From positions 395,783-459,782 of the forward strand of contig VXZQ01000014.1 in the NCBI GenBank assembly GCA_009845425.1: a DNA stretch of 64,000 nt, read 5' to 3'. This document shows positions 1-9,170 of this stretch, piece after piece. The notes under the pieces were generated by a model. The model was not told the DNA's origin and did no database searches. It saw only the letters and a list, made by a program, of their open reading frames with translations. A program made the translations under genes and the position numbers. Position 1 is the stretch's first letter. The number at the start of each line of letters is the position of its first letter. The DNA comes from Holophagales bacterium. Lineage in GTDB: Bacteria; Acidobacteriota; Thermoanaerobaculia; Multivoradales; Multivoraceae.

Positions 1-1469
1 ACTACCGGCCGATCGTGCGCACCGTGCAGGAAGTACTGGCCAGGCCCCGGGCACAGGCATCGATGGCGCTCCGGCCCGCCGGCAACCAGGTGCTGGGCAA
101 CGCGCAGCGGGTGTGCGATCTCGCCCGCCGCTACGAGCTCGCGGGGGGCCGCTCCTTCCGCGGTTTCGTCGAGCAGTTGGACGAGGAGGCCGAACGCCCG
201 GCGAGCACCCAGGCGCCGGTGGTCGAGGAGGACGCGGAGGGTGTGCGGATCATGACGGTCCACACGGCGAAGGGGCTGGAGTTCCCGGTCGTCATCCTCG
301 CCGATATGACGGCCGGCCTGTCCCGCGGCGCCGAACGGACCGTGCGCCCGGAGGACGGCTTGTGCGCGATGAGGCTCCTCGGCCTGTCGCCTCAGGAGTT
401 GCTGGACGCGAAGGAGATCGAGGACCGGCGAGAGGAGGCGGAGGGCGTACGGGTTGCCTACGTGGCGGCGACTCGTGCCCGCGACCTGCTGGTCGTCCCG
501 GCGGTGGGCGATGCGCAGCGGAAGGGCTGGGTCCAGTGCCTGAACGAGGCGGTCTACCCGCCGGCGGGGCAGTGGCGGCAGTCCGAGCCGGCGGAGGGCT
601 GCCCGGCGTTCGGCGAGCGCACTGTCGCCAGGCGTCCACACGACTACGAGAATCAGCCCGAGACGTCGGTCCGGCCGGGCCGCCACAGTTTCCCGGGCGT
701 CGCGGGCGAGGGCGGTGACACGGGCTACGACGTCGTCTGGTGGGACGCTGAACTGCTCGACGAAGAGCCGCCGGCGAGCTACGGCCTGCTCGGCGAGGAC
801 CTGCTGGTCGAGGCTGGCGACGACGCGAACCGCGAACGGTTCGAGCGTTGGCGGCGCCATGGCGAGGAGCTGGTCGCCCGGAGCTCGGAGCCGAGCGTGT
901 CGCCCGTAGCAGTCACCGAGCTTGAGTGCGAGCCGCCGGGAGAGCCCGTCGACGTTGCAATCGAAGAACTGGCTCGGTCAGGCCGTCGGCCCGGCGGGAA
1001 ACGCTTCGGCAGCCTCGTCCACACGGTGCTGCGCGACGCCTCGCTGTCCGGGGAAGCGAGCCGGATCAGTGAGCTGGCGCGGCTTCACGGTGCTCTGATC
1101 GGCTCGACGGCCGCCGAGGTGACGGCGGCGGAGGCCGCGGTGACGGCGGCGCTTGCCAGCCCGGCTGCTGAAGCGGCCCGGACGTCGCAACGAGTGCTGC
1201 GCGAGACACCTTTTCTCCTGCTCCTGGACGGCGAGGAGGAGCACCGGATCGTCGAGGGTGCGATCGACCTCGCCTACCTCGACGACGATGGTCGGTGGAT
1301 CGTCGTCGACTGGAAGACGGATCTCGGCGATCTCGACGCCCCCGCCGGCGTTTCCGGCGACGACGGCGTCACCCGCGGCGAGCGCTACCGCCGGCAGGTC
1401 CGCTGGTACTGCCATGCGCTGGAGCAGTTGACCGGCACGCCGGCTTCGGGCCGCCTGGTGTTGCTCTAG
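1..1469 (+). CDS. UvrD/RecB-family helicase-nuclease, C-terminal part (5' truncated by window edge)
   Basis: This is the C-terminal half of an AddA/RecB-like ATP-dependent helicase-nuclease that processes DNA double-strand ends for recombination. The frame is open to the first base, so the start and the Walker A half lie outside the window. Visible motifs are the UvrD C-terminal helicase motifs (MTVHTAKGLEFPVV at about nt 250-295 and VAYVAATRARDLL at about nt 450-490). A PD-(D/E)xK nuclease core near the C-terminus contains VDWKTD at about nt 1305-1322. An acidic, low-complexity linker separates the two. The pairing of helicase and nuclease motifs favours AddA or RecB over UvrD or PcrA. The AddB/RecC partner is not visible and may lie upstream. 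The gene faces the AI-2E transporter gene, with 7 bp between the stops. Confidence 0.85.
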   Translation, partial: YRPIVRTVQEVLARPRAQASMALRPAGNQVLGNAQRVCDLARRYELAGGRSFRGFVEQLDEEAERPASTQAPVVEEDAEGVRIMTVHTAKGLEFPVVILADMTAGLSRGAERTVRPEDGLCAMRLLGLSPQELLDAKEIEDRREEAEGVRVAYVAATRARDLLVVPAVGDAQRKGWVQCLNEAVYPPAGQWRQSEPAEGCPAFGERTVARRPHDYENQPETSVRPGRHSFPGVAGEGGDTGYDVVWWDAELLDEEPPASYGLLGEDLLVEAGDDANRERFERWRRHGEELVARSSEPSVSPVAVTELECEPPGEPVDVAIEELARSGRRPGGKRFGSLVHTVLRDASLSGEASRISELARLHGALIGSTAAEVTAAEAAVTAALASPAAEAARTSQRVLRETPFLLLLDGEEEHRIVEGAIDLAYLDDDGRWIVVDWKTDLGDLDAPAGVSGDDGVTRGERYRRQVRWYCHALEQLTGTPASGRLVLL

Positions 1470-1476
1470 CTGAGGA

Positions 1477-2610
1477 CTACACCACCTCGCCGATGTAGCG
1501 CTCCCGAGCCAGTCGCCAGAACACCACCAGGAAAGCCGTCAGTGGAATCGCCAGGATCATGCCGGCGATGCCGTTGAGCGCCGAGCCCCAGAAGAAGACG
1601 GCGACGATGATCGCCATCGGGTGGAGCCCGGTGCGGTCGCCCATGATCCGCGGCGTCAGCACGTAGGCCTCGATCAACTGGACGAGCGCGAAAACGACGA
1701 GCACCCAGATGACGAGGTTGAGCCCGCCGCCCTCCTGCCAGTAGCCGATCGGCAGCGCCACAGCGAGGCCGACGATGCTCCCGAGGTAGGGGATGATGTT
1801 CAGGAAGCCCAGCGCCAGACCGAGGACCAGTCCATAGCGCAGCCCGGCGATGGAGAAGCCGACGGCGAAGAGCGCGCCCTGGAGGAAGGCGACGACGAGC
1901 TGGCCGCGGAAGAAGGCGACCAGGATGTCGATGAACTCCTGAATCAGGTAGACGACGTCCTCGCGCGTTCTCGGCTTGAGGAAGGGGAAGAGGTGGTCGA
2001 GCTTGCGAAAGCGGTCGGGGTCGATGATCAGGAAGAAGCAGAGGTAGACCGGCAGGACGGCCCAGGCGAACAGGGACGCGAGAACCGCCCCGACTCTCTG
2101 GAGGACGTCCACGGTGGCGTCGCCGACGAGCCCGAAGCCTGGGAGCAGGCTCGCCGGGTCGAGATTCTCGATCGCTTCACGGACCCGGCTCGCGAACGGA
2201 ATCGTCTCGGTGAGTTCGTTGAGCGCCGGCAAGGTCTCGGTTACCCAGTCCACCACGCGGTCCGATGCGTCGGGCAACGCGTCGATCAATCCCGTCATCT
2301 GGGACGCGGCCAAGGCGCCGAAGAACCAGGCGAAGCCGGCCACGGGCAGCAGCAGCGACAGCAACACCGCGGCCACCGCCAGGATCCTGGGAAACCGCAG
2401 CCGCTCGTTCAGCAGTTCGTAGTAGGGCCGCAACACGAACGCGAGAACGGCCGCGACCGCCAGCGGCAGGAAGACGTTCGAGAAGGCCGCGAAGAAACTG
2501 CCGATGGCCCAGAACAGCGCCACGACCGCGGCCAGGATGACAGCGGCCGCGGCGATCGTCGCGGCGGCGGCAACCGTGGCGCGTTGGCGTTCGGAGAGTT
2601 CGATCTGCAC
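1477..2610 (-). CDS. AI-2E family (PerM/UPF0118) membrane transporter
   Basis: A 377-residue polytopic inner-membrane protein of the AI-2E transporter family. Members export or exchange small molecules, and the substrate cannot be read from the sequence. Two hydrophobic segments near residues 12-60, two more around 75-105, a long amphipathic central region (about 110-175) and a C-terminal block of several membrane spans (about 180-365) match the family layout. The C-terminal part holds conserved Gly/Pro-rich stretches such as NIIPYLGSIVG and ALVQLIEAYVLTPRIMG. The start is ATG, 65 bp from the divergent hisS start. The family is firm; a role in quorum-signal transport is not implied. Confidence 0.9.
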   Translation of the reverse strand: MQIELSERQRATVAAAATIAAAAVILAAVVALFWAIGSFFAAFSNVFLPLAVAAVLAFVLRPYYELLNERLRFPRILAVAAVLLSLLLPVAGFAWFFGALAASQMTGLIDALPDASDRVVDWVTETLPALNELTETIPFASRVREAIENLDPASLLPGFGLVGDATVDVLQRVGAVLASLFAWAVLPVYLCFFLIIDPDRFRKLDHLFPFLKPRTREDVVYLIQEFIDILVAFFRGQLVVAFLQGALFAVGFSIAGLRYGLVLGLALGFLNIIPYLGSIVGLAVALPIGYWQEGGGLNLVIWVLVVFALVQLIEAYVLTPRIMGDRTGLHPMAIIVAVFFWGSALNGIAGMILAIPLTAFLVVFWRLARERYIGEVV

Positions 2611-2675
2611 GGGCGGTTCGTCCCTGCCGGGACGCTACCACCGGGAATCGACTCCGGGGTGGATACCATCGCGGC

Positions 2676-3983
2676 ATGGCTGCGCAGCGACGATTCCAGA
2701 CCGTCAAGGGCATGCACGACCTGGGGGGCTGGAAGGCCTCTGCCTTTGTGTTCGTGGAGGAGAAGGCGCGAGAAGTGTTCTCCCTCTACGGGTACGACGA
2801 AGTGCGTACACCGATCGTCGAGGAGACGGAGCTGTTCGTGCGAGGTGTCGGCGAGGGCAGCGAGATCGTCGGCAAGCAGATGTACACCTTCGACGACAAG
2901 AAGGGGCGCAGCCTGACGCTGCGCCCGGAAGGCACGGCGCCGGTGGCGCGTGCCTACCTGCAGAACAACTGGGCGTCGGGGCCGCAGCCGGTCAAGGTCT
3001 TCTACATGGGGCCCTACTTTCGCTACGAGCGTCCCCAGGAGGGCCGCTACCGTCAGTTCCACCAGATCGGCGCGGAGCTGATTGGGGATCCCGGACCCTA
3101 CAGCGACGTCGAGCTGCTGGTCATGCTGGTGCGCTTCCTGCAGGAACTCGGGTTCGAGGACCTGGAGGTGGGCCTCAACTCGGTCGGCGATGTCGAGTGC
3201 AGGAAGCGCTACTCCCAGCGTCTGCGGGAGTACCTCGCACCGTACCGTGACGAACTGGGCGCGGACAGCCGGCGACGGCTGGAGACGAATCCCCTCCGCA
3301 TCCTGGACACGAAGGCGCCCAGGGAGCGGGAACTGCTCGAGAATGCGCCGCGGCTGTTCGATGACCTGGGCGGTCGGGCTCACGACCACTTCCAGGAGGT
3401 ACGGGAGCAACTGGTCCAGGCCGATGTCGCCCACCGGATCGAGGACAAGCTGGTGCGCGGCCTCGACTACTACACCCGGACCGTGTTCGAGATCACGTCT
3501 ACCGCTCTGGGCGCCCAGAACGCGATCCTGGGCGGCGGGCGCTACGACGGTCTGATCGCCGAACTCGGCGGTCCGAGTGTGCCCGGCATCGGTTTCGCGA
3601 TCGGTCAGGACCGGCTGGTCGACCTGGTCCTGAAGATTCCCGGAGCCCGTCAGCGTCTGAACGCCGAGGCCCATCGTCGAAGGCCCGTGTGCGTGATTCC
3701 GATTGGCGGTTCGTACCGTCGGCATGGCATGGAACTGGCGCAGGAGCTGCGCGCCGCCGGTATCCCCGCGATCTGTGAATTCGATTCTCTCCGGCCGCTC
3801 AAGGCTCGCCTGAAACAGGCGGCCCGGCACGACTGCCGGTGGGTCGTTCTCTTTGGCGAGGAGGAAGAGAAGAACCGGGAGGTCGTCCTGAGAGACTTCC
3901 AGGACCGCAGCCAGGAGACGATTCCGCGGGACGGTTTCGCTGCCGCGGTTGCAGCGAAGATACGCCCTGACGAGCAGCCCTGA
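2676..3983 (+). CDS. hisS: Histidyl-tRNA synthetase
   Basis: Class II aminoacyl-tRNA synthetase that charges tRNA-His with histidine in the cytoplasm. The 435-residue length is usual. Visible family features are the N-terminal GMHDL motif, class II motif 2 around MGPYFRYERPQEGRYRQFHQ, the histidine-binding signature LVRGLDYYTRTVFE and motif 3 with GGGRYDGL and GIGFAIGQDRL. The C-terminal about 95 residues form the anticodon-binding alpha/beta domain. ATG at 2676 is preceded by the short divergent region shared with the transporter gene. aspS follows in the same direction, so the two synthetase genes may be co-transcribed. Confidence 0.97.
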   Translation: MAAQRRFQTVKGMHDLGGWKASAFVFVEEKAREVFSLYGYDEVRTPIVEETELFVRGVGEGSEIVGKQMYTFDDKKGRSLTLRPEGTAPVARAYLQNNWASGPQPVKVFYMGPYFRYERPQEGRYRQFHQIGAELIGDPGPYSDVELLVMLVRFLQELGFEDLEVGLNSVGDVECRKRYSQRLREYLAPYRDELGADSRRRLETNPLRILDTKAPRERELLENAPRLFDDLGGRAHDHFQEVREQLVQADVAHRIEDKLVRGLDYYTRTVFEITSTALGAQNAILGGGRYDGLIAELGGPSVPGIGFAIGQDRLVDLVLKIPGARQRLNAEAHRRRPVCVIPIGGSYRRHGMELAQELRAAGIPAICEFDSLRPLKARLKQAARHDCRWVVLFGEEEEKNREVVLRDFQDRSQETIPRDGFAAAVAAKIRPDEQP

Positions 3984-4072
3984 TTGTGCGAGGATCGGGG
4001 GCTTCGCGAGCCGGCGTCCGATCGACGGGCGACCGGCGCGAAGGCAGACAGACAGACGAGACGGATACGCAC

Positions 4073-5833
4073 GTGGAGAGAACGCAGGCAGGAACCCTGA
4101 CCGCCGAACAGGTCGGCCGGCAGACAAAGGTCCAGGGCTGGGTCCATCGCCGCCGCGATCACGGCGGCGTCATCTTCCTCGACGTCCGCGATCGGAGCGG
4201 CGTCGTTCAGGCGGTCGTTCATCCTGAAACCACGCCGGAGGCGGCCGAGGCTCTCCAGCCCGCGCGCCTGGAGTGGGTCGTCGAGGTCGAGGGCGAGGTG
4301 GTCCGCCGGGATCCCGACAAGGTGAACCCGAAGATGGCCACCGGCGAGATCGAGATCCAGGTCGCGAGCGGTCGCGTGCTGGGCCGCTCGGAGCCGATGC
4401 CGTTCGGCGTGGAGGGCGCGCAGGACGCCAGTGAGGAGACCAGGCTCAAGTACCGCTTCCTCGACCTCCGCCGGAACGCGCTGCAGAGCAACCTGCGGCT
4501 GCGCTCCGACTTCACGATCGAGTCTCTCGCCTACTTCCGCGAGCAGGGGTTCGTGAATGTCGAGACGCCGATGCTCACCCGCTCGACGCCGGAAGGCGCC
4601 CGCGACTATCTCGTGCCGAGCCGCCTGAACCACGGCAGCTTCTACGCGCTGCCGCAGTCGCCCCAGTTGTTCAAGCAGATCCTGATGGTCAGCGGACTCG
4701 AGCGCTACGTCCAGTTCGCCCGCTGTTTCCGCGACGAGGACCTGCGCGCCGATCGCCAGCCCGAGTTCACGCAGATCGATGTGGAGATGTCCTTCGTCGA
4801 CGAAGAGGACGTGTACCGCCTGGTCGAGGGGCTGTTCGCCCGGGTCTTCCCGCTGGCCGGAATCGAGCCTCCCGCGTCGTACCCGCGCCTCTCCTACGAC
4901 GACGCGGTACTCCGCTACGGTAACGATCGTCCCGATCTGCGGGTCGATCTCGAGATCGAGGACGTGACGGACTGCCTGCGCGAGACGGGGTTTCGAGCCT
5001 TCCAGGCCGCGATCGCTTCGGGCGGCGTCGTGCGTGGAGTCCACATTCCGGGAGCCGCTTCCTCCAGCCGTCGCCAGGTCGACGAGTACGCCGACATCGC
5101 GCGCCGCCACGGCGCCGCGGGTGTCCTCTGGGTCAAGCGGGACGGCGGCGTCCCCTCGTTCCTGGTCAAGGGCGCGCTGACGGACGGGCAGGTCGAAACC
5201 CTGGCCGATCGTCTCGGTGTGGAGGAAGGCGGTCTGGGCCTGCTGGTCGCCGGACCCGCGCCGACGGCGGCGGCGGCGCTCGGCGCCCTGCGGGTCGAGG
5301 TCGGACGGCGCTTCGGGCACATGCGGGAGGACGCGCACGAGTTCCTTTGGGTCCACGACTTCCCGCTAGTGACCTGGAACGGCGACGAAGGACGATGGAA
5401 CGCGACGCACCATCCGTTCACCTCGCCGCGAATGGAGCACCTCGACCGGTTGGAGAGCGACCCGGGATCGGTTCTCTCGCGTGCCTACGACGTGGTGCTG
5501 AACGGCAACGAGATCGGCGGCGGTTCCATCCGGATCCATGACCGGGACGTCCAGAAGCGCGTGCTGGCCGTGCTCGGGATCGACGCCGCGGAGGCCGAGC
5601 GTCGCTTCGGCTTCCTGTTCGAGGCCCTGAGCTACGGCGCGCCGCCTCACGGCGGGATCGCCCTCGGCGTCGACCGGATCGTCATGCTGATGGCCGGCGC
5701 CGCCTCGTTGCGCGACGTGATCGCCTTTCCGAAGACGGCCTCGGCCGTGTGTTTGATGACGGAGGCGCCGTCGACGGTGGACCAGGAACAGTTGCTGGAA
5801 CTCGGGCTGCGCGTTCGCCCGCGCGGCGGCTAG
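4073..5833 (+). CDS. aspS: Aspartyl-tRNA synthetase (bacterial type)
   Basis: Class II synthetase charging tRNA-Asp (or Asp and Asn in non-discriminating forms; the sequence alone does not decide). An N-terminal OB-fold (VQGWVHRRRDHGGVIFLDVRD) is followed by the class II core with motif 2 (FRDEDLRADRQPEFTQIDVE), the bacterial GAD insertion domain (about residues 290-400), and motif 3 (GGIALGVDRIVMLM). The open frame extends upstream to GTG 3986, but the extra 29 residues are Arg-rich and unlike AspRS. GTG 4073 gives a 586-residue protein of normal size beginning VERTQAG, so I chose it. It lies 89 bp after hisS. The C-terminal end shows the usual catalytic-domain tail. Confidence 0.95.
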   Translation: MERTQAGTLTAEQVGRQTKVQGWVHRRRDHGGVIFLDVRDRSGVVQAVVHPETTPEAAEALQPARLEWVVEVEGEVVRRDPDKVNPKMATGEIEIQVASGRVLGRSEPMPFGVEGAQDASEETRLKYRFLDLRRNALQSNLRLRSDFTIESLAYFREQGFVNVETPMLTRSTPEGARDYLVPSRLNHGSFYALPQSPQLFKQILMVSGLERYVQFARCFRDEDLRADRQPEFTQIDVEMSFVDEEDVYRLVEGLFARVFPLAGIEPPASYPRLSYDDAVLRYGNDRPDLRVDLEIEDVTDCLRETGFRAFQAAIASGGVVRGVHIPGAASSSRRQVDEYADIARRHGAAGVLWVKRDGGVPSFLVKGALTDGQVETLADRLGVEEGGLGLLVAGPAPTAAAALGALRVEVGRRFGHMREDAHEFLWVHDFPLVTWNGDEGRWNATHHPFTSPRMEHLDRLESDPGSVLSRAYDVVLNGNEIGGGSIRIHDRDVQKRVLAVLGIDAAEAERRFGFLFEALSYGAPPHGGIALGVDRIVMLMAGAASLRDVIAFPKTASAVCLMTEAPSTVDQEQLLELGLRVRPRGG

Positions 5834-5851
5834 GGCCCTGGCGGGGTCAGC

Positions 5852-7021
5852 ATGGTGGACTCCGTTCCGGACGCGCCGCGTCGCCTGACCCTCGCGCACC
5901 CGCGCGGCGTGAGCGACATCCTGGTCGGGCCGGGGCTTCTGGCATCGTCCGGCCGCGGCGCACTGGGCGAAGTGGTGGAGTGGTGCCGGGGTCGGACCGT
6001 GTTTCTGGTGACGAGCGAGGTGCCGGACCGGCACTGCGGCGCCGCGGCGAGGAAGCTGCTCGAGCCCGCCGCGCGGGTCGAGACGCTCGAGGTGCCGGAC
6101 GGTGAGGCGGCGAAGACCGTGGAGTGCGCCGCCTCCGTCTGGCAGCGGATGCTCGATCGCGGCGGCAAGCGGGACAGCCGTCTCGTCACGCTCGGCGGCG
6201 GCGCCATCGGCGATCTCGGCGGCTTCGCCGCGGCGTCGTTCTTGCGTGGCATCCACTACATGCAGATCCCGACGACGCTGCTGGCACAGGTCGATGCGTC
6301 GGTCGGCGGGAAGACGGGGGTCGACCTGGCCGGCGGAAAGAACACGGTCGGGGCCTTCCACCATCCGCGCTTCGTGCTCGCGGACATCGATTGCCTGCGG
6401 AGCCTGCCTTCCGGGGAGCTTCGGGCCGGTTTGTTCGAAGTGGTCAAGATGGCGGCTCTGCTGGACCTCGAGCTGCTGGCGCTGGTGGAGGAGTCGCTGG
6501 ATGGCCTGCTCGCCGCGGACGCCGAGGCGTTGACTCCGGTCGTTGCGGCTTCCATCCAGGCCAAGCTGGACGTGGTCGAGGCCGACCTCGAGGAAGGGGA
6601 CCGCCGCCGTCTGCTCAACTTCGGACACACACTGGGACATGCGATCGAGTCGGAGTTCGGCTACCGCGGACTGCGCCACGGCGATGCGGTCGGCCACGGG
6701 ATGCGGTTCGCCCTGCGCCTGGCTCGGAGGCGCGGACTGGATCCGGAGTTCGCGGCGCGGCTGCGTCGCCTGGTTGATCGGCTCGGGCCGCCGGCGCTCG
6801 AGGACGTCGAGCGGGAGCTTGGCGTGCGCCTCGACGCGGACCGCCTGATCGAGGCGATGGGCCGGGACAAGAAGGCCCGCGAGAGCGGTCTGGTGTGGGT
6901 TTTGCCGGCGGCGCCCGGACGGGGCGAGATCGTCTCCGGTCTCGATCCGGCGTTGGTGCGGAGCGAACTCGAGACCTTCCTCGACGCTTCGCGCGCTCCG
7001 GCGAGCGGGGGTTCGCCATGA
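5852..7021 (+). CDS. aroB: 3-dehydroquinate synthase
   Basis: Second step of the shikimate pathway: an NAD- and divalent-metal-dependent enzyme that converts DAHP to 3-dehydroquinate. At 389 residues it is slightly longer than usual because of C-terminal Ala/Gly/Ser-rich residues. Diagnostic motifs are GGGAIGDLGGFAAASFLRG, PTTLLAQVDASVGGKTG and GGKNTVGAFHHP, then the metal-site segment NFGHTLGHAIE and the later H in GDAVGHGM. The ATG start is 18 nt after aspS. The stop codon overlaps the ftsY start in an ATGA quartet, so aroB, ftsY and ribD are probably translated in series. Confidence 0.96.
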   Translation: MVDSVPDAPRRLTLAHPRGVSDILVGPGLLASSGRGALGEVVEWCRGRTVFLVTSEVPDRHCGAAARKLLEPAARVETLEVPDGEAAKTVECAASVWQRMLDRGGKRDSRLVTLGGGAIGDLGGFAAASFLRGIHYMQIPTTLLAQVDASVGGKTGVDLAGGKNTVGAFHHPRFVLADIDCLRSLPSGELRAGLFEVVKMAALLDLELLALVEESLDGLLAADAEALTPVVAASIQAKLDVVEADLEEGDRRRLLNFGHTLGHAIESEFGYRGLRHGDAVGHGMRFALRLARRRGLDPEFAARLRRLVDRLGPPALEDVERELGVRLDADRLIEAMGRDKKARESGLVWVLPAAPGRGEIVSGLDPALVRSELETFLDASRAPASGGSP

Positions 7022-8004
7022 GCGCGAACTTTGGCGGCGGAACAGCCCTGCAGGCGTCCGGGGACGAGCTTCGATCGGGCGGGCTGTGGAATCGGCTGCG
7101 CCGGGGTCTCGGCCGTACCCGGAAGGGGCTTTCCGGCCGGATCGGCGCCGTGCTCGGGAACGACCAGCGGATCGACGAGGGCGTCCTGGAGCAACTCGAG
7201 GAGACCCTGATCGAGGCCGACCTCGGGGTCGAGACATCGCTCGAGCTGGTCGAGCGCCTCCGGTCCGCGGTGCGCTCCGGATCCGTCGCGCGTGGCGATG
7301 AGGTCGGGCTCCGGCAGTTGCTGGTCGACGAGGTGGCGGTCCTGCTCCTCGACGCGCCGCGGGCCGAGTGGCCGCGGCCGCCGCGGATCACCCTGATGGT
7401 CGGCGTCAACGGCTCGGGCAAGACGACCTCCGCAGCCAAGCTGGCCCACGCGTCGCTGGCGCGCGGCGAGCGGGTGCTGTTTGCGGCGGCGGACACCTTC
7501 CGGGCGGCCGCGGCGGAACAGCTCCAGGTCTGGGGCGAGCGGCTCGGAGTCGAGGTCGTGCGCCGTCCGTCGGGAGGCGATCCGGCAGCGCTCGTGTTCG
7601 ATGCCGTGCAGGCTGCCGGGGCCCGCGGCACGGACCACCTGATCGTCGATACGGCCGGCCGGCTTCACACCCGCGGCCAACTGATGGACGAGCTGGCGAA
7701 GGTGCATCGGGTGGCGCGGCGGGCGTCGGCGGAAGCCGAGGGCCGGAGCTGGCGGGTGAACAACCTCCTCGTCGTCGACGCGGGAACCGGGCACAACGCC
7801 CTGGTGCAGGCGCGTGAGTTCGGCGCCGCCGCCCCGCTCGACGCCGTCTTCCTGGCCAAGATCGACGGCACCGCCAAGGGCGGCATGGCGGTGGCGATCG
7901 CGCGCGATCTGCGTCTGCCCGTTGCCTGGCTGGGCGTAGGCGAGGCGGTCGAGGACATGGTCGCCTTCGATCCGCGGTCCTTTGCGGCCGCTCTCTTCGG
8001 ATGA
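7018..8004 (+). CDS. ftsY: Signal recognition particle receptor FtsY
   Basis: SRP-receptor GTPase that docks ribosome-SRP complexes at the inner membrane. The 328-residue protein has a short Gly/Arg-rich N-terminus in place of the long acidic A domain, then the NG core. The P-loop is GVNGSGKTT (residues 129-137), followed by DTFRAAA, DTAGR (211-215) and KIDGTAKGG (from K281). The frame is open further upstream to a GTG at 6895 inside aroB, but ATG 7018 makes the ATGA overlap with the aroB stop and gives a normal N-terminus. The last codon overlaps the ribD start, also as ATGA. Confidence 0.95.
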   Translation: MSANFGGGTALQASGDELRSGGLWNRLRRGLGRTRKGLSGRIGAVLGNDQRIDEGVLEQLEETLIEADLGVETSLELVERLRSAVRSGSVARGDEVGLRQLLVDEVAVLLLDAPRAEWPRPPRITLMVGVNGSGKTTSAAKLAHASLARGERVLFAAADTFRAAAAEQLQVWGERLGVEVVRRPSGGDPAALVFDAVQAAGARGTDHLIVDTAGRLHTRGQLMDELAKVHRVARRASAEAEGRSWRVNNLLVVDAGTGHNALVQAREFGAAAPLDAVFLAKIDGTAKGGMAVAIARDLRLPVAWLGVGEAVEDMVAFDPRSFAAALFG

Positions 8005-9170
8005 GCGAGGGGCCGGGTTTCAGTCAGGGCGATGAGCGGGCGATGGCCCGCGCGCTGACTCTGGCGCGCCGCGGCCGCTACACCGTGGCGCCGAACCCGA
8101 TGGTCGGGGCGGTCGTCACGAACGGCGGTACGATCGTCGGCGAGGGTTGGCACCGCCAGGCGGGCGGAGAACACGCGGAGGCGGCGGCGCTGCGAGTCGC
8201 TGGAAACGCGGCGTTGGACGGCACGCTCTACGTGACCCTCGAACCCTGCAACCATCACGGGCGCACGCCGCCCTGCGCTGACCGGGTCATCGAGTCCGGC
8301 GTCAAGCGCGTGGTCTTCGCCCACCGCGATCCGAACCCGGAGGTGACGGGCGGCGGCGGGAACCGGCTACGCGCCGTGGGCGTTCGGGTCGAGGGCGGCT
8401 TGCTTGCCGGGCAGGCGGTGGAGATGAACGTTCCGTTCCTGACCCGGGTCGTGCATCGGCGGCCGGCGGTGACCCTCAAGTGGGCAATGAGCCTGGACGG
8501 ACGGATCGCGACGGCAACCGGCGACAGCCAGTGGATCTCGTCAGAGCAGGGCAGGAAGTGGGCACTCGACCTGCGGGAGGAACACCAGGCGATCGTCGTC
8601 GGCAGCGGTACCGCGCTGGCCGACGATCCACGGCTGAACCGGAGGCTGCGTCGGGCCGAGGGGCCGATCCTGCGGGTGGTGCTCGATCGGCGGCTGCGAG
8701 TGTCGCCCGCGGCGCGGATGTTCGAGGTCGAGGGGCCCGTCGTCATCTATACCGCGGCTCCGCGGGAGATCGGCTCCTCGACGTCGGCGGACGCTCGGGA
8801 TTGGGCGACGCGGCGCGATCGGCTACGTAGCGCCGGCGCCGAGGTGGTGGGTCTTTCCGCCGTGGAGCCGGCCGATGTGCTGGAGGACCTCTTCGACCGT
8901 GGGGTCTCCAACGTGCTGGTCGAGGGTGGCGGGGAAGTGCTCGCCGCCTTTTCCGGTTCCGGGCTGTGGGACCGAGCGGCAGTGTGCTGCGCGCCCGTTC
9001 TGATCGGCGGCGCGGCGGCGCCCGGTCCTCTGGGCGGCGAGGGACCGCGGCGGCTGGCCGACGCCTTGCACCTGGACGAACTGCGAGTCAGCAGGCGCGG
9101 ACCGGACGTGATTCTCTTAGGCTACAGGCAGGGATGTTTACCGGAATTGTCACGGAGCGTGGGCGGGTAG
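8001..9170 (+). CDS. ribD: Bifunctional diaminohydroxyphosphoribosylaminopyrimidine deaminase / reductase
   Basis: Two consecutive steps of riboflavin synthesis: zinc-dependent deamination, then NADPH-dependent reduction of the pyrimidine intermediate. The N-terminal deaminase domain (about 1-145) shows the zinc motifs HAEAAAL and EPCNHHGRTPPC. The C-terminal reductase domain has KWAMSLDGRIAT, GSGTALADDPRLN and NVLVEGGGEVLAAF. Length (389) is close to the family norm. ATG 8001 overlaps the ftsY stop by 4 nt. The 3' end overlaps ribE by 37 nt. The only other riboflavin gene here is ribE, and I see no FMN-riboswitch-like leader. Confidence 0.95.
   Translation: MSEGPGFSQGDERAMARALTLARRGRYTVAPNPMVGAVVTNGGTIVGEGWHRQAGGEHAEAAALRVAGNAALDGTLYVTLEPCNHHGRTPPCADRVIESGVKRVVFAHRDPNPEVTGGGGNRLRAVGVRVEGGLLAGQAVEMNVPFLTRVVHRRPAVTLKWAMSLDGRIATATGDSQWISSEQGRKWALDLREEHQAIVVGSGTALADDPRLNRRLRRAEGPILRVVLDRRLRVSPAARMFEVEGPVVIYTAAPREIGSSTSADARDWATRRDRLRSAGAEVVGLSAVEPADVLEDLFDRGVSNVLVEGGGEVLAAFSGSGLWDRAAVCCAPVLIGGAAAPGPLGGEGPRRLADALHLDELRVSRRGPDVILLGYRQGCLPELSRSVGG

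Noticed and set aside
3986-4072. Upstream GTG (3986) as the aspS start
   Set aside because: It adds 29 Arg-rich residues unlike any AspRS; GTG 4073 gives normal length and N-terminus.
6895-7017. Upstream GTG as the ftsY start inside aroB
   Set aside because: ATG 7018 forms an ATGA coupling with the aroB stop and matches the neighbours' pattern.
9134-9170. The ribD/ribE 37-nt overlap as a frameshift error
   Set aside because: Both proteins keep intact, family-typical ends, so the overlap is real gene packing.
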